From contig JAUNGN010000003.1 in NCBI GenBank assembly GCA_030524425.1, forward strand, positions 1-64,000: 64,000 nt of DNA, read 5' to 3'. Under the pieces are notes generated by a model. That model was not told the DNA's origin. It searched no databases and saw only the letters and a list, made by a program, of their open reading frames with translations. The first letter of the stretch is position 1. Each line of letters opens with the position of its first letter. This document shows, one piece after another, positions 17,190 to 26,412 of this stretch. Source of the stretch: Clostridia bacterium (GTDB lineage: Bacteria > Bacillota > Clostridia > Lachnospirales > CAG-274). A program made the position numbers and the translations under genes.

Positions 17190-17334
17190 TGACAAAAGAA
17201 ATTTGTTTTTTAGAGGATGAAATATTTCCCGATGATACTGCTTTCATAGATTTTATTATGTTCTGATATGCTGTATAAAACCGATGTTGAAATGCAAAAT
17301 ATAGCAGCGGATATGAAAATTGATCTTACGTGAT
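17190..17334 (+). pseudogene. Short broken gene remnant after the MATE gene
   Basis: An ATG two bases after the MATE stop, with GGAGAGAAG upstream, opens a 25-residue frame (begins MTKEICFLEDE) ending in TGA at 17264. A second frame then continues with SDMLYKTDVEMQNIAADMKI to a stop near 17334. The two pieces look like one small gene broken by a frameshift. The family is not recognised. The rest of the 17335-17487 gap holds only the promoter of the next gene. Confidence 0.35.
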
Positions 17335-17417
17335 AACAGAAATATATGCAGTTAAGTATAATTTAATCTTAAATAAAACAAATAAATATTAATTTTTTAT
17401 TAAGCCTAAAAAAACTA

Positions 17418-17446
17418 TTGACAATGGGCATAAATAGGAGTAAAAT
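17418..17446 (+). promoter_or_regulatory. SigA-type promoter of the second MarR gene
   Basis: TTGACA at 17418-17423 and TAAAAT at 17441-17446 are separated by 17 bp. The start codon lies 42 bases further on. Confidence 0.75.
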
Positions 17447-17487
17447 CGTAAAAGATTAGATTTCTAAGTTTTTTTGGAGGTGATAAG

Positions 17488-17913
17488 TTGTTTAAAGTAG
17501 AAAGTATAGATGTAGGAATAACTCCTCTGCTTTACAGAGCGGCTCATAAATGTACTATGATACATAATGAAATGGTTAAGGAATTTTCAATTTCGGTTCA
17601 GCAGGCTGCTATTCTTGCCGTTATTGAATTTATGGGCAATGGTGAAATGAATCAGAAAAGACTTAGTGATGAAATGAGTGTAAAGGAATCTTCTGTTTCA
17701 AGTATTGTAAAAACCATGATTAAAAATAATTTTATATACAAGGAACAAAGCAAGACTGATGCAAGAAACCAAATATTGAAGGCCACGGAAAAAGGAAAAG
17801 AGGTCTGTGAAAAGCTTAAAAGCACTGCCAAAAGGGTTGAAGAAGAACTTTATGGTCACTTATCAGAAACAGAAAGAGAAGAGCTTATAGCTATATTAAA
17901 AAAATTGGTTTAA
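17488..17913 (+). CDS. MarR-family regulator of the RND export operon
   Basis: This 141-residue protein begins at a TTG codon at 17488, with GGAGGTGAT seven bases ahead. The MarR fold shows in MNQKRLSDEMSVKESSVSSI (recognition helix) and KTDARNQILKATEKG (wing). It stands immediately upstream of, and in the same orientation as, an adaptor-RND-TolC operon, so it probably controls that operon. No dyad like that of the first MarR was found here. Confidence 0.85.
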   Translation: MFKVESIDVGITPLLYRAAHKCTMIHNEMVKEFSISVQQAAILAVIEFMGNGEMNQKRLSDEMSVKESSVSSIVKTMIKNNFIYKEQSKTDARNQILKATEKGKEVCEKLKSTAKRVEEELYGHLSETEREELIAILKKLV

Positions 17914-18004
17914 TTTTAATTAATTTTTAATGTTGTTTTTATTATTACTTAATTATTATAGTTTATACTAAAATTATTATATATTATTATATTAGGAGGT
18001 TAAT

Positions 18005-19483
18005 ATGAAGAAGTATATCAGGATAACAGCTTTAGTATTGTGTGCGGCAATGCTTGCAGGCTGTGGAGGAAAAAAGGGCGATATGTCTATGATGGATGAA
18101 GAGGCTAAGGCAACAAGTGTTGAAATAGCAAACCCTACACTTAATACCGTAAAGGATGAATATATGTACTCAGGTACAATACAGGCAGCGGAAACCGTTG
18201 ATGTATCTGCAAAAGTATCAGGTACGGTTGAAGCTACATATTATGAAGTTGGCGACACAGTTACTAAGGGCGCAGTTCTTTACAGGATAGATGATACAGA
18301 TTATCAGAATAGCTTAAAAAGTGCACAGGCATCATTAACATCTGCAAATGCAGGTGTTCAGTCTGCAAAGACAGGTGTTGATACAGCTAACGGTGCTGCA
18401 ATGAAGACACAGCTTGAAAGTGCTAAAAATTCTATTACATCAGCAGAAACAAATCTTGAAAACAGTAAGAAATCTTTAGAGGATTCAGAAATTTCCATTA
18501 CAAATGCTCAGACAAATTATGATAAGGCAAAGAGTGATTATGATATAAATAAGCAGCTTTATGAAGTAGGCGGTGTTTCAGAGGATGCTCTTGATACATA
18601 CAGAATTTCTTATGAGCAGGCAGAAAACGCCTTAACAACAGCTCAGAATTCAAAAACTAAGGCAGAGCTTGCAGTAAAGAATGCTGAGGATAACCTTGCA
18701 CAGGCAAAAACTACTTATGATATTCTTTCAAAGGAAACCACGGCTGAAAATGCGAGAAAGGCTAAGGATAGCCTTAATTCAGCACAGGCTTCACAGAAGT
18801 CAGCATCTGTTGCTGTTGACAATGCAAAGCAGCAGATTGCATACTGTACCGTAACAAGCCCTATAAGCGGTACTGTTCTTTCAAAGAATGTTACTGCAGG
18901 TGCTATGGCAAGCGGTGTGGGTTATCAGATTGTAGATTTAACATCTGTTAATGTAGAGGTTAATGCATCTGAGCAGATTGCTGCAAGTGTTAAAGTCGGT
19001 GATGCTGTTACAATAAACATACCGACTATGTCAACTGACGGAGCATTTACCGGTTCAATTACTGAAATTCCGCCGGGAGCAAATGATGACGGTACATATA
19101 CTATAAAGATTAACATTCCTAATACAACAGGCGAATTAAAGGCAGGTATGTTTGCAGAGGTTTATTTTGCAAAATCTACAAGTGACAATGCTGTAATTGT
19201 TCCGAGAGATGCCGTAATGGATAACAACGGTGAGGAATATTATGTATATGTTGCTGACGGAAATACAGCTAAGAAGGTTGAAGTAACTGTAGGTATTGAT
19301 ACAGGAGATACTATTGAGGTAACATCAGGAATCACTATTAATGACAAGGTTGTTGTTAAGGGTCAGACTTATCTTGCTGACGGTGACGAGCTTAATATAG
19401 TATCAGATAATGGTGTTGATGTTGAGCCTGTTACCGAAGCAACAACAGCTCCTGCTGACGGCAAGGAGGCTAAGAAGAAATGA
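18005..19483 (+). CDS. RND efflux periplasmic-adaptor-type lipoprotein (HlyD/AcrA family)
   Basis: This 492-residue protein has a lipoprotein signal (lipobox LAGC, Cys20). A biotinyl-lipoyl half-motif (VDVSAKVSGTVEATYYEVGD, about 63-82) is followed by a long alpha-helical hairpin (about 100-275), the second lipoyl half (CTVTSPISGTVLSKNV), and beta-barrel and membrane-proximal domains to about 470. This is the membrane-fusion adaptor of tripartite exporters. It overlaps the pump gene by 4 bp and is followed by a TolC-family gene. The C-terminal tail is Thr/Ala-rich. In a cell with one membrane the adaptor would sit on the outer face of that membrane. Confidence 0.9.
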   Translation: MKKYIRITALVLCAAMLAGCGGKKGDMSMMDEEAKATSVEIANPTLNTVKDEYMYSGTIQAAETVDVSAKVSGTVEATYYEVGDTVTKGAVLYRIDDTDYQNSLKSAQASLTSANAGVQSAKTGVDTANGAAMKTQLESAKNSITSAETNLENSKKSLEDSEISITNAQTNYDKAKSDYDINKQLYEVGGVSEDALDTYRISYEQAENALTTAQNSKTKAELAVKNAEDNLAQAKTTYDILSKETTAENARKAKDSLNSAQASQKSASVAVDNAKQQIAYCTVTSPISGTVLSKNVTAGAMASGVGYQIVDLTSVNVEVNASEQIAASVKVGDAVTINIPTMSTDGAFTGSITEIPPGANDDGTYTIKINIPNTTGELKAGMFAEVYFAKSTSDNAVIVPRDAVMDNNGEEYYVYVADGNTAKKVEVTVGIDTGDTIEVTSGITINDKVVVKGQTYLADGDELNIVSDNGVDVEPVTEATTAPADGKEAKKK

Positions 19484-22400
19484 TAAAAGTTTGTATTAAA
19501 AGAACTGTTACGGTCATAATGATGACTCTGGTTATTCTTTTGGGCGGTACAATAGCCTATAATAACCTTGAGCTTGCCATGACTCCTGACATAGATTTGC
19601 CTGTAGCCCTTGTAATGTGTACTTATACAGGTGCGGCTCCCGAAGAAATGGAGGACCTTGTAACCAAGCCTATTGAGGAAACACTGGCAACCCTTACAGG
19701 TGTTGACACAATTACATCAAGTACATCAACAGGCTCATCAATGGTTATGATTCAGTTTGTAGACGGTACTGATATTGATAATGCTACAAATGATATAAGA
19801 GATAAACTTGACAGAGTAAAAAGACAGCTTCCTGATGATGCAGATGATCCGACAATAATGAAGCTGGATATGAATTCTACAACTATCAGTGTTGGTGTTA
19901 CAAGTGATAAATATGATGTAGATACACTTTATAATTTACTTGATGAAAATGTTTCATCAACATTTGAAAGAATTGACGGTGTATCATCAGTATCATTATC
20001 AGGCGGTACCGATACAGAAGTAAGAATTATTGTAGACCAGAATAAGATGGAAAACTATGGTGTTACAATGAATAGTATTGCATCTGCCCTTGCTGCAGAA
20101 AATACTAATGTTCCGTCAGGTGACTTAAAGCAGGGTACAACAGATATTTCCCTTAGAACCGTTGGTGAATTTGATTCTATTGAAGATATTAAAAATACAT
20201 TTATTACAACAAGCGGCGGCAACAAGATTATGGTTAAGGACGTTGCCGAAGTTAAGGAAATGCAGAAGGATAAGGAATCAAAATCCCTCATAAATGGTAA
20301 AGAGGGCTGTACATTTTCTTTGTCTAAGCAAAGTGATGCAAATATTGTAACAGTAACAGATAATGTTGTTAAAGCAATGGAAAAGGTACAAAAGGATTAT
20401 CCTGATTTTGAAATGACATTACTTACTGATACAGCAGATTACATAAAGTTATCTATTAACAATATGGTTTCTACTGCATTCCAGGCTGCTGTTATAGCCG
20501 TTATAGTACTTTTAATTATGCTTAGAAGCGTAAGAATGGCTCTTATTATAGGTGTATCTATTCCGACATCTATATTTGCAACCTTTGGACTTATGTATTT
20601 AACAGGTATGTCATTAAATATGATGTCCCTTGGCGGTGTAGTTATTGCCATAGGTATGCTGGTTGATAACTCGGTCGTTGTACTTGAAAACATATTTAAG
20701 AAAAAGGATGAAGGCATGAGCGGTCCGGATGCGGCGTATTACGGAGCAACAGAGGTAGCTATGGCTATTACGGCATCTACACTTACAACTGTAGCCGTAT
20801 TCCTTCCGTTGACATTTATGCAGGGTACAATGGGTCAGTTAATGAAGGAAATATCATACACTGTTTGTTTTGGTCTTGGTGCTTCATTATTCGTAGCCCT
20901 TACATTTGTTCCTATGGCGTCAGCTGTTCTTATGCGTCACGAGGATAAAAAGTCAGGCAATGGTTTATTCAGCAGAATTACAAATAAGCTTGATACGGTT
21001 GTAGGTTCATTCCTTGATAAAATGGATTATGGCTATTCAAAGCTTATTCGTGTTTGTCTTAATCACAGAATCAGAACTGTTGCTATAATATTTGTTGTGT
21101 TTATAGCGTCTTTATTCAGTGTACAATTTGTTGGTTCTGACCTTATGGCAAGAACTGATGAAGGTAGTGTAAGTGTTACTGCAACAATGCCTAACGGTAC
21201 CGATTATGAAACCTGTGAGGCAATGCTTAACACTCTTCTTGACAGAATAGGGGATGTTCCTGAAGCTGAAAAAATGGATGCCCGTATAGGCGGAGGCGGT
21301 ATTTCTTCATCTTCAAGCACAACTGTTTCCATTAATTATGACGTAGGTGATAAGGAAGACAGAATAAGAAGTACTGAGGAAATTGCAAATGAAATTGAAT
21401 CAAAGCTTCAGAATATTGCAGGCTGTGAAATTGAAGTCAGTGACGAAGGTTCATCAATGGGTTCTATTGGCGGCAGCGGCTTTAATGTAATGATTAAGGG
21501 TGATGATAATGATACCCTTAGAGAAATCAGTGATGATTTAATAGCTGAAATTTCTCAGCTTCCTAATGCAAAGAATGTTGAGTCATCTATGGATGATGCA
21601 TCATCTGAGGCAAGTATTGTAATTAACAGAGCCAAGGCGTCACAGTACGGTCTGACAACACAGAGTATTGCAAGTGCAGTAAGTGCTGCAAATTCAGGTT
21701 CAGTTGCTACAGAGTATAAGACGGACGGTACTGAAATAGATGTCAGAATTATGTACCCCGATGAAAAAATTGAATATATTAAGGATTTGAATAACCTTAG
21801 TATAACAAATTCTCAGGGAATTTCCGTTCCATTAACTGAGGTTGCATCTGTTGAAATGGGCGAGAGTGCTTTAACAATTTCAAGAGAAAATCAGCAGAAA
21901 TATATTGAAGTAACAGGCGAAATACAAGGACTTGATACAAGTTCACAGCAGGCTCAGGTACAGCAGATACTTGATAACTATGTATTCCCTGAGGGTTACA
22001 GCTATGAGTTCGGCGGTATGATGGAAATGATGGCTGAAACTTTCTCAAGTTTGTTTACTTGTATTATTGTAGCCATTATACTTGTATATATGGTTATGGC
22101 TTCACAGTTTGAGTCCTTTGTTTATCCGTTTATCATAATGCTGGCAATGCCTTTATCTATTACAGGCGGTATTGTTGGTCTTTTGGTAACAGGCAATTCT
22201 CTTACATCAACGGCTTATATGGGTCTTATAATGCTTGTTGGTATGGTTGTTAACAATGGTATTGTACTTGTTGACTATACAAATCAGCTTCTTGAAAGAG
22301 ATGAAAATCTTGGTGTAAATGATGCACTTGTAATGGCGGCACGTTCAAGATTGCGACCAATTCTTATGACAACTCTTACTACTGTTGTAGGTATGATTCC

Positions 22401-22653
22401 TGTAGCCCTTGCTATTGGTTCAGGTATGGAGTCAAATCAGGCTATGGGTATTGTAATTGTATTCGGTCTTACAATCGGTACTATGGTAACATTGGTATTT
22501 ATTCCTGTATTGTATTCAGGAGTTAATTCAATAAAGAACAGAATAAGAAGGAATAAAAACCGTAAGCGCAGGGTATCTGCAAAGGACGACGCTAAAAAGG
22601 CAAGAAGAGATGCAAAAAAAGCATTTAAGAAAGGGGTAGTGACTAATGAATAG
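19480..22653 (+). CDS. RND-family (AcrB-like) efflux pump
   Basis: This 1,057-residue protein has the full duplicated RND architecture: one helix, a large external loop and six helices, twice. It begins with IKVCIKRTVTVIMMTLVILL. TM4 carries AIGMLVDNSVVVLEN with the proton-relay aspartate, the second half starts near residue 525 (NHRIRTVAIIFVVF), and TM10-12 lie near 855-1015. It is a proton-driven exporter; the substrate (drug, lipid or peptide) cannot be told from sequence. The C-terminus is lysine- and arginine-rich. It overlaps both neighbours by a few bases, so the three export genes are coupled. Confidence 0.92.
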   Translation: MIKVCIKRTVTVIMMTLVILLGGTIAYNNLELAMTPDIDLPVALVMCTYTGAAPEEMEDLVTKPIEETLATLTGVDTITSSTSTGSSMVMIQFVDGTDIDNATNDIRDKLDRVKRQLPDDADDPTIMKLDMNSTTISVGVTSDKYDVDTLYNLLDENVSSTFERIDGVSSVSLSGGTDTEVRIIVDQNKMENYGVTMNSIASALAAENTNVPSGDLKQGTTDISLRTVGEFDSIEDIKNTFITTSGGNKIMVKDVAEVKEMQKDKESKSLINGKEGCTFSLSKQSDANIVTVTDNVVKAMEKVQKDYPDFEMTLLTDTADYIKLSINNMVSTAFQAAVIAVIVLLIMLRSVRMALIIGVSIPTSIFATFGLMYLTGMSLNMMSLGGVVIAIGMLVDNSVVVLENIFKKKDEGMSGPDAAYYGATEVAMAITASTLTTVAVFLPLTFMQGTMGQLMKEISYTVCFGLGASLFVALTFVPMASAVLMRHEDKKSGNGLFSRITNKLDTVVGSFLDKMDYGYSKLIRVCLNHRIRTVAIIFVVFIASLFSVQFVGSDLMARTDEGSVSVTATMPNGTDYETCEAMLNTLLDRIGDVPEAEKMDARIGGGGISSSSSTTVSINYDVGDKEDRIRSTEEIANEIESKLQNIAGCEIEVSDEGSSMGSIGGSGFNVMIKGDDNDTLREISDDLIAEISQLPNAKNVESSMDDASSEASIVINRAKASQYGLTTQSIASAVSAANSGSVATEYKTDGTEIDVRIMYPDEKIEYIKDLNNLSITNSQGISVPLTEVASVEMGESALTISRENQQKYIEVTGEIQGLDTSSQQAQVQQILDNYVFPEGYSYEFGGMMEMMAETFSSLFTCIIVAIILVYMVMASQFESFVYPFIIMLAMPLSITGGIVGLLVTGNSLTSTAYMGLIMLVGMVVNNGIVLVDYTNQLLERDENLGVNDALVMAARSRLRPILMTTLTTVVGMIPVALAIGSGMESNQAMGIVIVFGLTIGTMVTLVFIPVLYSGVNSIKNRIRRNKNRKRRVSAKDDAKKARRDAKKAFKKGVVTNE

Positions 22654-23839
22654 AAAAAGAGTAATCTGCGGTATTATGGCGGCTGTAATGCTTATGCCTG
22701 CCTACAGCACTTCTGCTGCCGTAAAGAGTCAAATCTCAAGTGATGTAAGCGGTGAAAGAAGAGTAATAGGCTCAACATCAACAGGTGCATCCTATGAAGA
22801 ACTTACAGAAAAGAAAGATTTGACAATAGATCAGGCTGTAACCGATGCAATTGCATTCAGCAGAGATTTAAAGAATCTTGAGGACAGTATTGATGTTGCC
22901 GAGGACAATGAAGTTTCTGTCAGAGATAACTGGCAGAATGCAGGTGTTGAAGATGCTATGGGAAATGTAGCTGTCAGCGATGATTATTCAACTGTACACT
23001 CACTGTCTGTAAGTTTAAGAGAAATCGCCATTGCTCTCAGCACATATAGTGCTAATCAGGAAATTGCAAAGCAGAAAATTGAATATAACATAAGAAGTCT
23101 TTTTTATAACATTCATAATGCCGAAAAGAGTCTTGTGCTTTATGATGAGCAGATTGATATTAAGGCAAGGCAGTTAAAGATATATGAGGTTATGCTTAAT
23201 TTGGGTAAGCTTAGTCAGGTTGAGTATAATGACTATAAGAAGGATTATGATAAGACTGTATCAGACAAGGCTTCTATTGAAACTCAGATTACATCTGCTT
23301 ACAGAAGCTTAAACCAGTTAATGGGTAAAGCTATTAATCAGGAGTATAATCTTATTGTGGATGATATCACATTTACAAATATGGAAGAGGTTTCTCTTGA
23401 ACATGAAATTAACAAGGCTTTGACCAGCAACCAGACAGTAAAGTCTGCAGAGGATACAATGAATTTAAATAAATATTCATTAGATACCTTTGTGTATAGT
23501 GCCAGCAGAAACAGCGAGCGAAGCACAATCAAAACAGCTTATGAACAGTCAACAAGAACTTATGAAGATACAAAAACAAATCTGAGAGTTCAAATGTCAT
23601 CTCTTTATGATGAAATAATGGAGGCAGAAAGAACCTATAAGGATAATCAGGCTGAACTTGCAACTATGGAAGAACAGCTTAAGGTTAAGGAAACTCAGTA
23701 TAGCTTAGGAAAAATAACCGAGCTTGAGCTTGATGCCTATAAGCTTTCTATTGACTCTCTTAAGACAGAAATGGAGGCTTCTGCCTATACTCATGATTTA
23801 TCAGTAAGAAAGTTCCAGAATTCTGATCTTATTATGTAA
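22646..23839 (+). CDS. TolC-family protein of the RND operon
   Basis: This 397-residue protein has a signal peptide (cleavage probably after STSAA) and then almost only long amphipathic helices, matching the helical barrel of the TolC outer-membrane efflux family; the residues near 195-215 (LNLGKLSQVEYNDYKKDYDK) and 350-370 (YSLGKITELELDAYK) are the paired helical-hairpin repeats of that family. TolC-like proteins normally span an outer membrane; this genome has spore genes and no seen outer-membrane markers, so the role is uncertain. It may be a wall-associated conduit or adaptor partner. Confidence 0.8.
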   Translation: MNRKRVICGIMAAVMLMPAYSTSAAVKSQISSDVSGERRVIGSTSTGASYEELTEKKDLTIDQAVTDAIAFSRDLKNLEDSIDVAEDNEVSVRDNWQNAGVEDAMGNVAVSDDYSTVHSLSVSLREIAIALSTYSANQEIAKQKIEYNIRSLFYNIHNAEKSLVLYDEQIDIKARQLKIYEVMLNLGKLSQVEYNDYKKDYDKTVSDKASIETQITSAYRSLNQLMGKAINQEYNLIVDDITFTNMEEVSLEHEINKALTSNQTVKSAEDTMNLNKYSLDTFVYSASRNSERSTIKTAYEQSTRTYEDTKTNLRVQMSSLYDEIMEAERTYKDNQAELATMEEQLKVKETQYSLGKITELELDAYKLSIDSLKTEMEASAYTHDLSVRKFQNSDLIM

Positions 23840-23868
23840 ATATTATAAAATAAATATTTATATTATTG

Positions 23869-23912
23869 AAAAACCTCTACCTTTGGGTTATACTAATGGT
23901 AGAGGTTTTTTA
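23869..23912 (+). terminator. Terminator of the RND export operon
   Basis: AAAACCTCTACC and GGTAGAGGTTTT form a 12-bp stem with a loop of about 16 bases, ending in a T run. Confidence 0.92.
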
Positions 23913-23926
23913 AGGAGCTGATTTAT

Positions 23927-24382
23927 ATGATTAAAATGGTTATATCTCCTGAATATTTCGGAAATAACGATAAGAAAAATGATATTAAAAAACAGTTAAA
24001 GGGCTTGGGTGCCCATGATATAAACATAGATGAAACAACAGGCTTTGTGACAGCATTAATGACACAGGATAAATATGAAAATTTTGTGGAGAACTTAAAA
24101 AAGCGTGTTGAAAAAATTGCAATGAACATTACTGATAAGTATAAGGGTGTAGAATATATTGACTATAATCCGGATTATACTGTTTTTAATATAGTAACAG
24201 ATAAAGTGCCTGAAAATATAAAAATGTCAATAGTTTTTGAACTGCAGATATCCAGCGCCACTTATCAGGTTATTAGCGGCATTCCGCAGACAGATGCATC
24301 TATTAAAGTTAATTTTTATGATAAGGATAAAAGGCTTATTGAATGTATTGATACCGGCAAAAATAAGGAGACATCAGTATGA
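23927..24382 (+). CDS. Conserved hypothetical protein upstream of a metallo-hydrolase
   Basis: This 151-residue protein has no signal peptide, membrane helix or known motif. It is a mixed alpha/beta protein with AAGGAG ahead of its ATG. Its stop overlaps the start of the next gene by 4 bp (ATGA), so it is coupled to the ComEC-like hydrolase lipoprotein and may assist it. The family is not recognised. Confidence 0.7.
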   Translation: MIKMVISPEYFGNNDKKNDIKKQLKGLGAHDINIDETTGFVTALMTQDKYENFVENLKKRVEKIAMNITDKYKGVEYIDYNPDYTVFNIVTDKVPENIKMSIVFELQISSATYQVISGIPQTDASIKVNFYDKDKRLIECIDTGKNKETSV

Positions 24383-25443
24383 GGAAAATTAAATTATTAA
24401 GTATACTTATATTTGTTATTTTCATAATTAACGGATGTTCAAACATAATAAATATAAGTGAAAATATAAGAGTAAATACAGATAATACTGTTCATTTTAT
24501 TGATGTAGGTCAAGGTGACAGTATACTTGTGGCAAGCGATGGGGAATATATGCTGGTTGATGCCGGTGAAGAGGATAAGGGAGATGACGTTGTTAATTAT
24601 ATAAGGAGTCTTGGAATAAGCAATTTAAAATATGTTGTAGCAACACACCCTCATTCAGACCATATTGGGGGTATGGATGATGTGATTAATGCTTTTGAGG
24701 TTGAAAATATTATAATGCCTGATACTGTGACTTCTACAAAGTGCTTTGAAAATTTGCTGGATGCAGTTGAAGCTAAAAAAGTAAATTCAATTGAGGCGGT
24801 TTTTGGAAACAGTTTTGAACTGGGTGACTTTAAGTGTAAAATACTTGGACCTGTCAATATATCTGATGAACAAAATAATAATTCTGTTGTTATAAAGCTT
24901 AATTATAATAATGACAGTATACTTTTGACAGGTGATTGCAGTAAGGAAGAGGAAAGAGATATTATAAACACAGGTGTTGATATTTCTGCCGATTTATTGA
25001 AGGCAGGTCATCACGGCAGCTCAACTTCAAGCACTGAAAACTTTATTGAAAATATAAAACCAAGCAGTGCCGTAATAAGCTGCGGCAAAAATAATGATTA
25101 CGGGCATCCACATAAGAGAACAATGGATACTTTTGAAAAGAATAATATAAAGATTTACAGAACAGATACAGACGGTACAATAATTGCTGATTGCAGTGGA
25201 AGCGGTATAACAATCAGGACTAATAATGGTACATATGATGTTGAAAATGTAAATGATGATAATGGAAATTTACCGTCAGGTGAGAAAACATACATATTGA
25301 ATATTAAGTCAAAAAAGTATCATAAAATTGATTGCGGTGGAGCAAGAAATATAAGTGATGCAAATAAAAATGAATTTACAGGAACAATTGAAGAACTTAA
25401 AGAAGAGGGATATTCTCCTTGCGGTATTTGTAAGCCTGAATAG
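24379..25443 (+). CDS. ComEC/Rec2-like metallo-beta-lactamase-fold lipoprotein
   Basis: This 354-residue protein has a lipoprotein signal (Cys20 in INGC). The metallo-beta-lactamase domain (about 30-275) begins with FIDVGQGDSILV and has the zinc motif THPHSDHIGG, LTGDCSKEE, KAGHHGSS and YGHPHKRT, all as in the hydrolase part of the DNA-uptake protein ComEC. The membrane channel part of ComEC is absent. The C-terminus (about 305-354) has the pattern YHKIDCG ... CGICKPE, like the Ada-type metal-binding domain that often follows such hydrolases. It is probably an extracellular nuclease or phosphodiesterase anchored to the membrane; the substrate is unknown. Confidence 0.85.
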   Translation: MRKIKLLSILIFVIFIINGCSNIINISENIRVNTDNTVHFIDVGQGDSILVASDGEYMLVDAGEEDKGDDVVNYIRSLGISNLKYVVATHPHSDHIGGMDDVINAFEVENIIMPDTVTSTKCFENLLDAVEAKKVNSIEAVFGNSFELGDFKCKILGPVNISDEQNNNSVVIKLNYNNDSILLTGDCSKEEERDIINTGVDISADLLKAGHHGSSTSSTENFIENIKPSSAVISCGKNNDYGHPHKRTMDTFEKNNIKIYRTDTDGTIIADCSGSGITIRTNNGTYDVENVNDDNGNLPSGEKTYILNIKSKKYHKIDCGGARNISDANKNEFTGTIEELKEEGYSPCGICKPE

Positions 25444-25469
25444 GCTATAAAAATATATTTTAATATTTG

Positions 25470-25498
25470 TTGAAATTGCTCTGAAAATGTGTTATATT
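25470..25498 (+). promoter_or_regulatory. Promoter of the EamA transporter gene
   Basis: TTGAAA at 25470-25475 and TATATT at 25493-25498 have a 17-bp spacer. Confidence 0.65.
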
Positions 25499-25531
25499 TA
25501 TTTTTAATTAATATTTATGCAGGGTGAAAGA

Positions 25532-26410
25532 ATGAACAAAAAAATATATTATTTATATGTAATAAGCGGTGCAATATTATGGGGACTTATAAGCCTTTTT
25601 TCAAATACTCTTGCAGGCTTTGGGCTGTCGCCTAAAAATATTGTGGCAATAAGGAGCTTTGGTGCTGCTGTTGTGCTTTTTATTATATTTGCAGTAAAGG
25701 ACAAAAGTCTTTTAAAAATAGAATTAAAGGATATCAGGTATTTTATAGGTACAGGCATTATAAGCTTTGTGTTTTTTAACTGGTGTCTTTTTACTTCAAT
25801 GAATGAATGCAGTGCGGCAATAGCTGTTGTGCTTTTATATACGGCACCTGTTTTTGTGACATTAATGTCGGCAGTACTTTTTAAGGAAAAGATGACTAAA
25901 ATCAAAATTTTTGCTCTTATATTGACCGTAATTGGCTGTATGTTTGTTACGGGAGTTGTGGGAGGCAAAATCAACGGCACATTATTTGGAGTGGTTTGCG
26001 GTATTGGCTCAGGCGTTTTTTATGCACTTTACAGTATTTTCGGAAGGTATGCACTTGAAAAATACAGTGCCGTTACGGTAACGGTTTACACCTTTATATT
26101 TGCTGCCTTAGGATCAATACCAATGATTGAGCCAAGCTCTCTTATTAACGGACTGTCAAATACTACAGCTATTATATCGGCAATATTAATTGTTGTGGTT
26201 TCAACAGTAAGTCCCTTTCTTCTTTACACAAAAGGACTTACAGGAGTTGAGTCAGGTACGGCATCAATACTTGCAACTGCTGAACCGGCTGTAGGAGTGC
26301 TTGTAAGTGTGTTTATACTTCATCAGCCCATTAACTTAATTTCGGTTATTGGTGTGCTTTTTATACTTGGGGCAGTTATATTGTTAAATTTTAATAAACA
26401 GGAGAATTAA
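25532..26410 (+). CDS. EamA/DMT-family transporter
   Basis: This 292-residue membrane protein starts at the ATG at 25532 behind AGGGTGAAAG. Two repeats of five helices give the ten-helix DMT (EamA) fold; the repeats begin near residues 8 (GAILWGLISLFSNTLAG) and 150 (GVVCGIGSGVFYALYSIFG). Members export amino acids or other metabolites. It lies two bases ahead of proB and probably forms one transcript with the proline genes, but a proline-related substrate is only a guess. Confidence 0.85.
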   Translation: MNKKIYYLYVISGAILWGLISLFSNTLAGFGLSPKNIVAIRSFGAAVVLFIIFAVKDKSLLKIELKDIRYFIGTGIISFVFFNWCLFTSMNECSAAIAVVLLYTAPVFVTLMSAVLFKEKMTKIKIFALILTVIGCMFVTGVVGGKINGTLFGVVCGIGSGVFYALYSIFGRYALEKYSAVTVTVYTFIFAALGSIPMIEPSSLINGLSNTTAIISAILIVVVSTVSPFLLYTKGLTGVESGTASILATAEPAVGVLVSVFILHQPINLISVIGVLFILGAVILLNFNKQEN

Positions 26411-26412
26411 AA

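Noticed and set aside
25549-25980. 143-codon minus-strand frame opposite the EamA gene
   Set aside because: Antisense image of membrane helices; no start signals.
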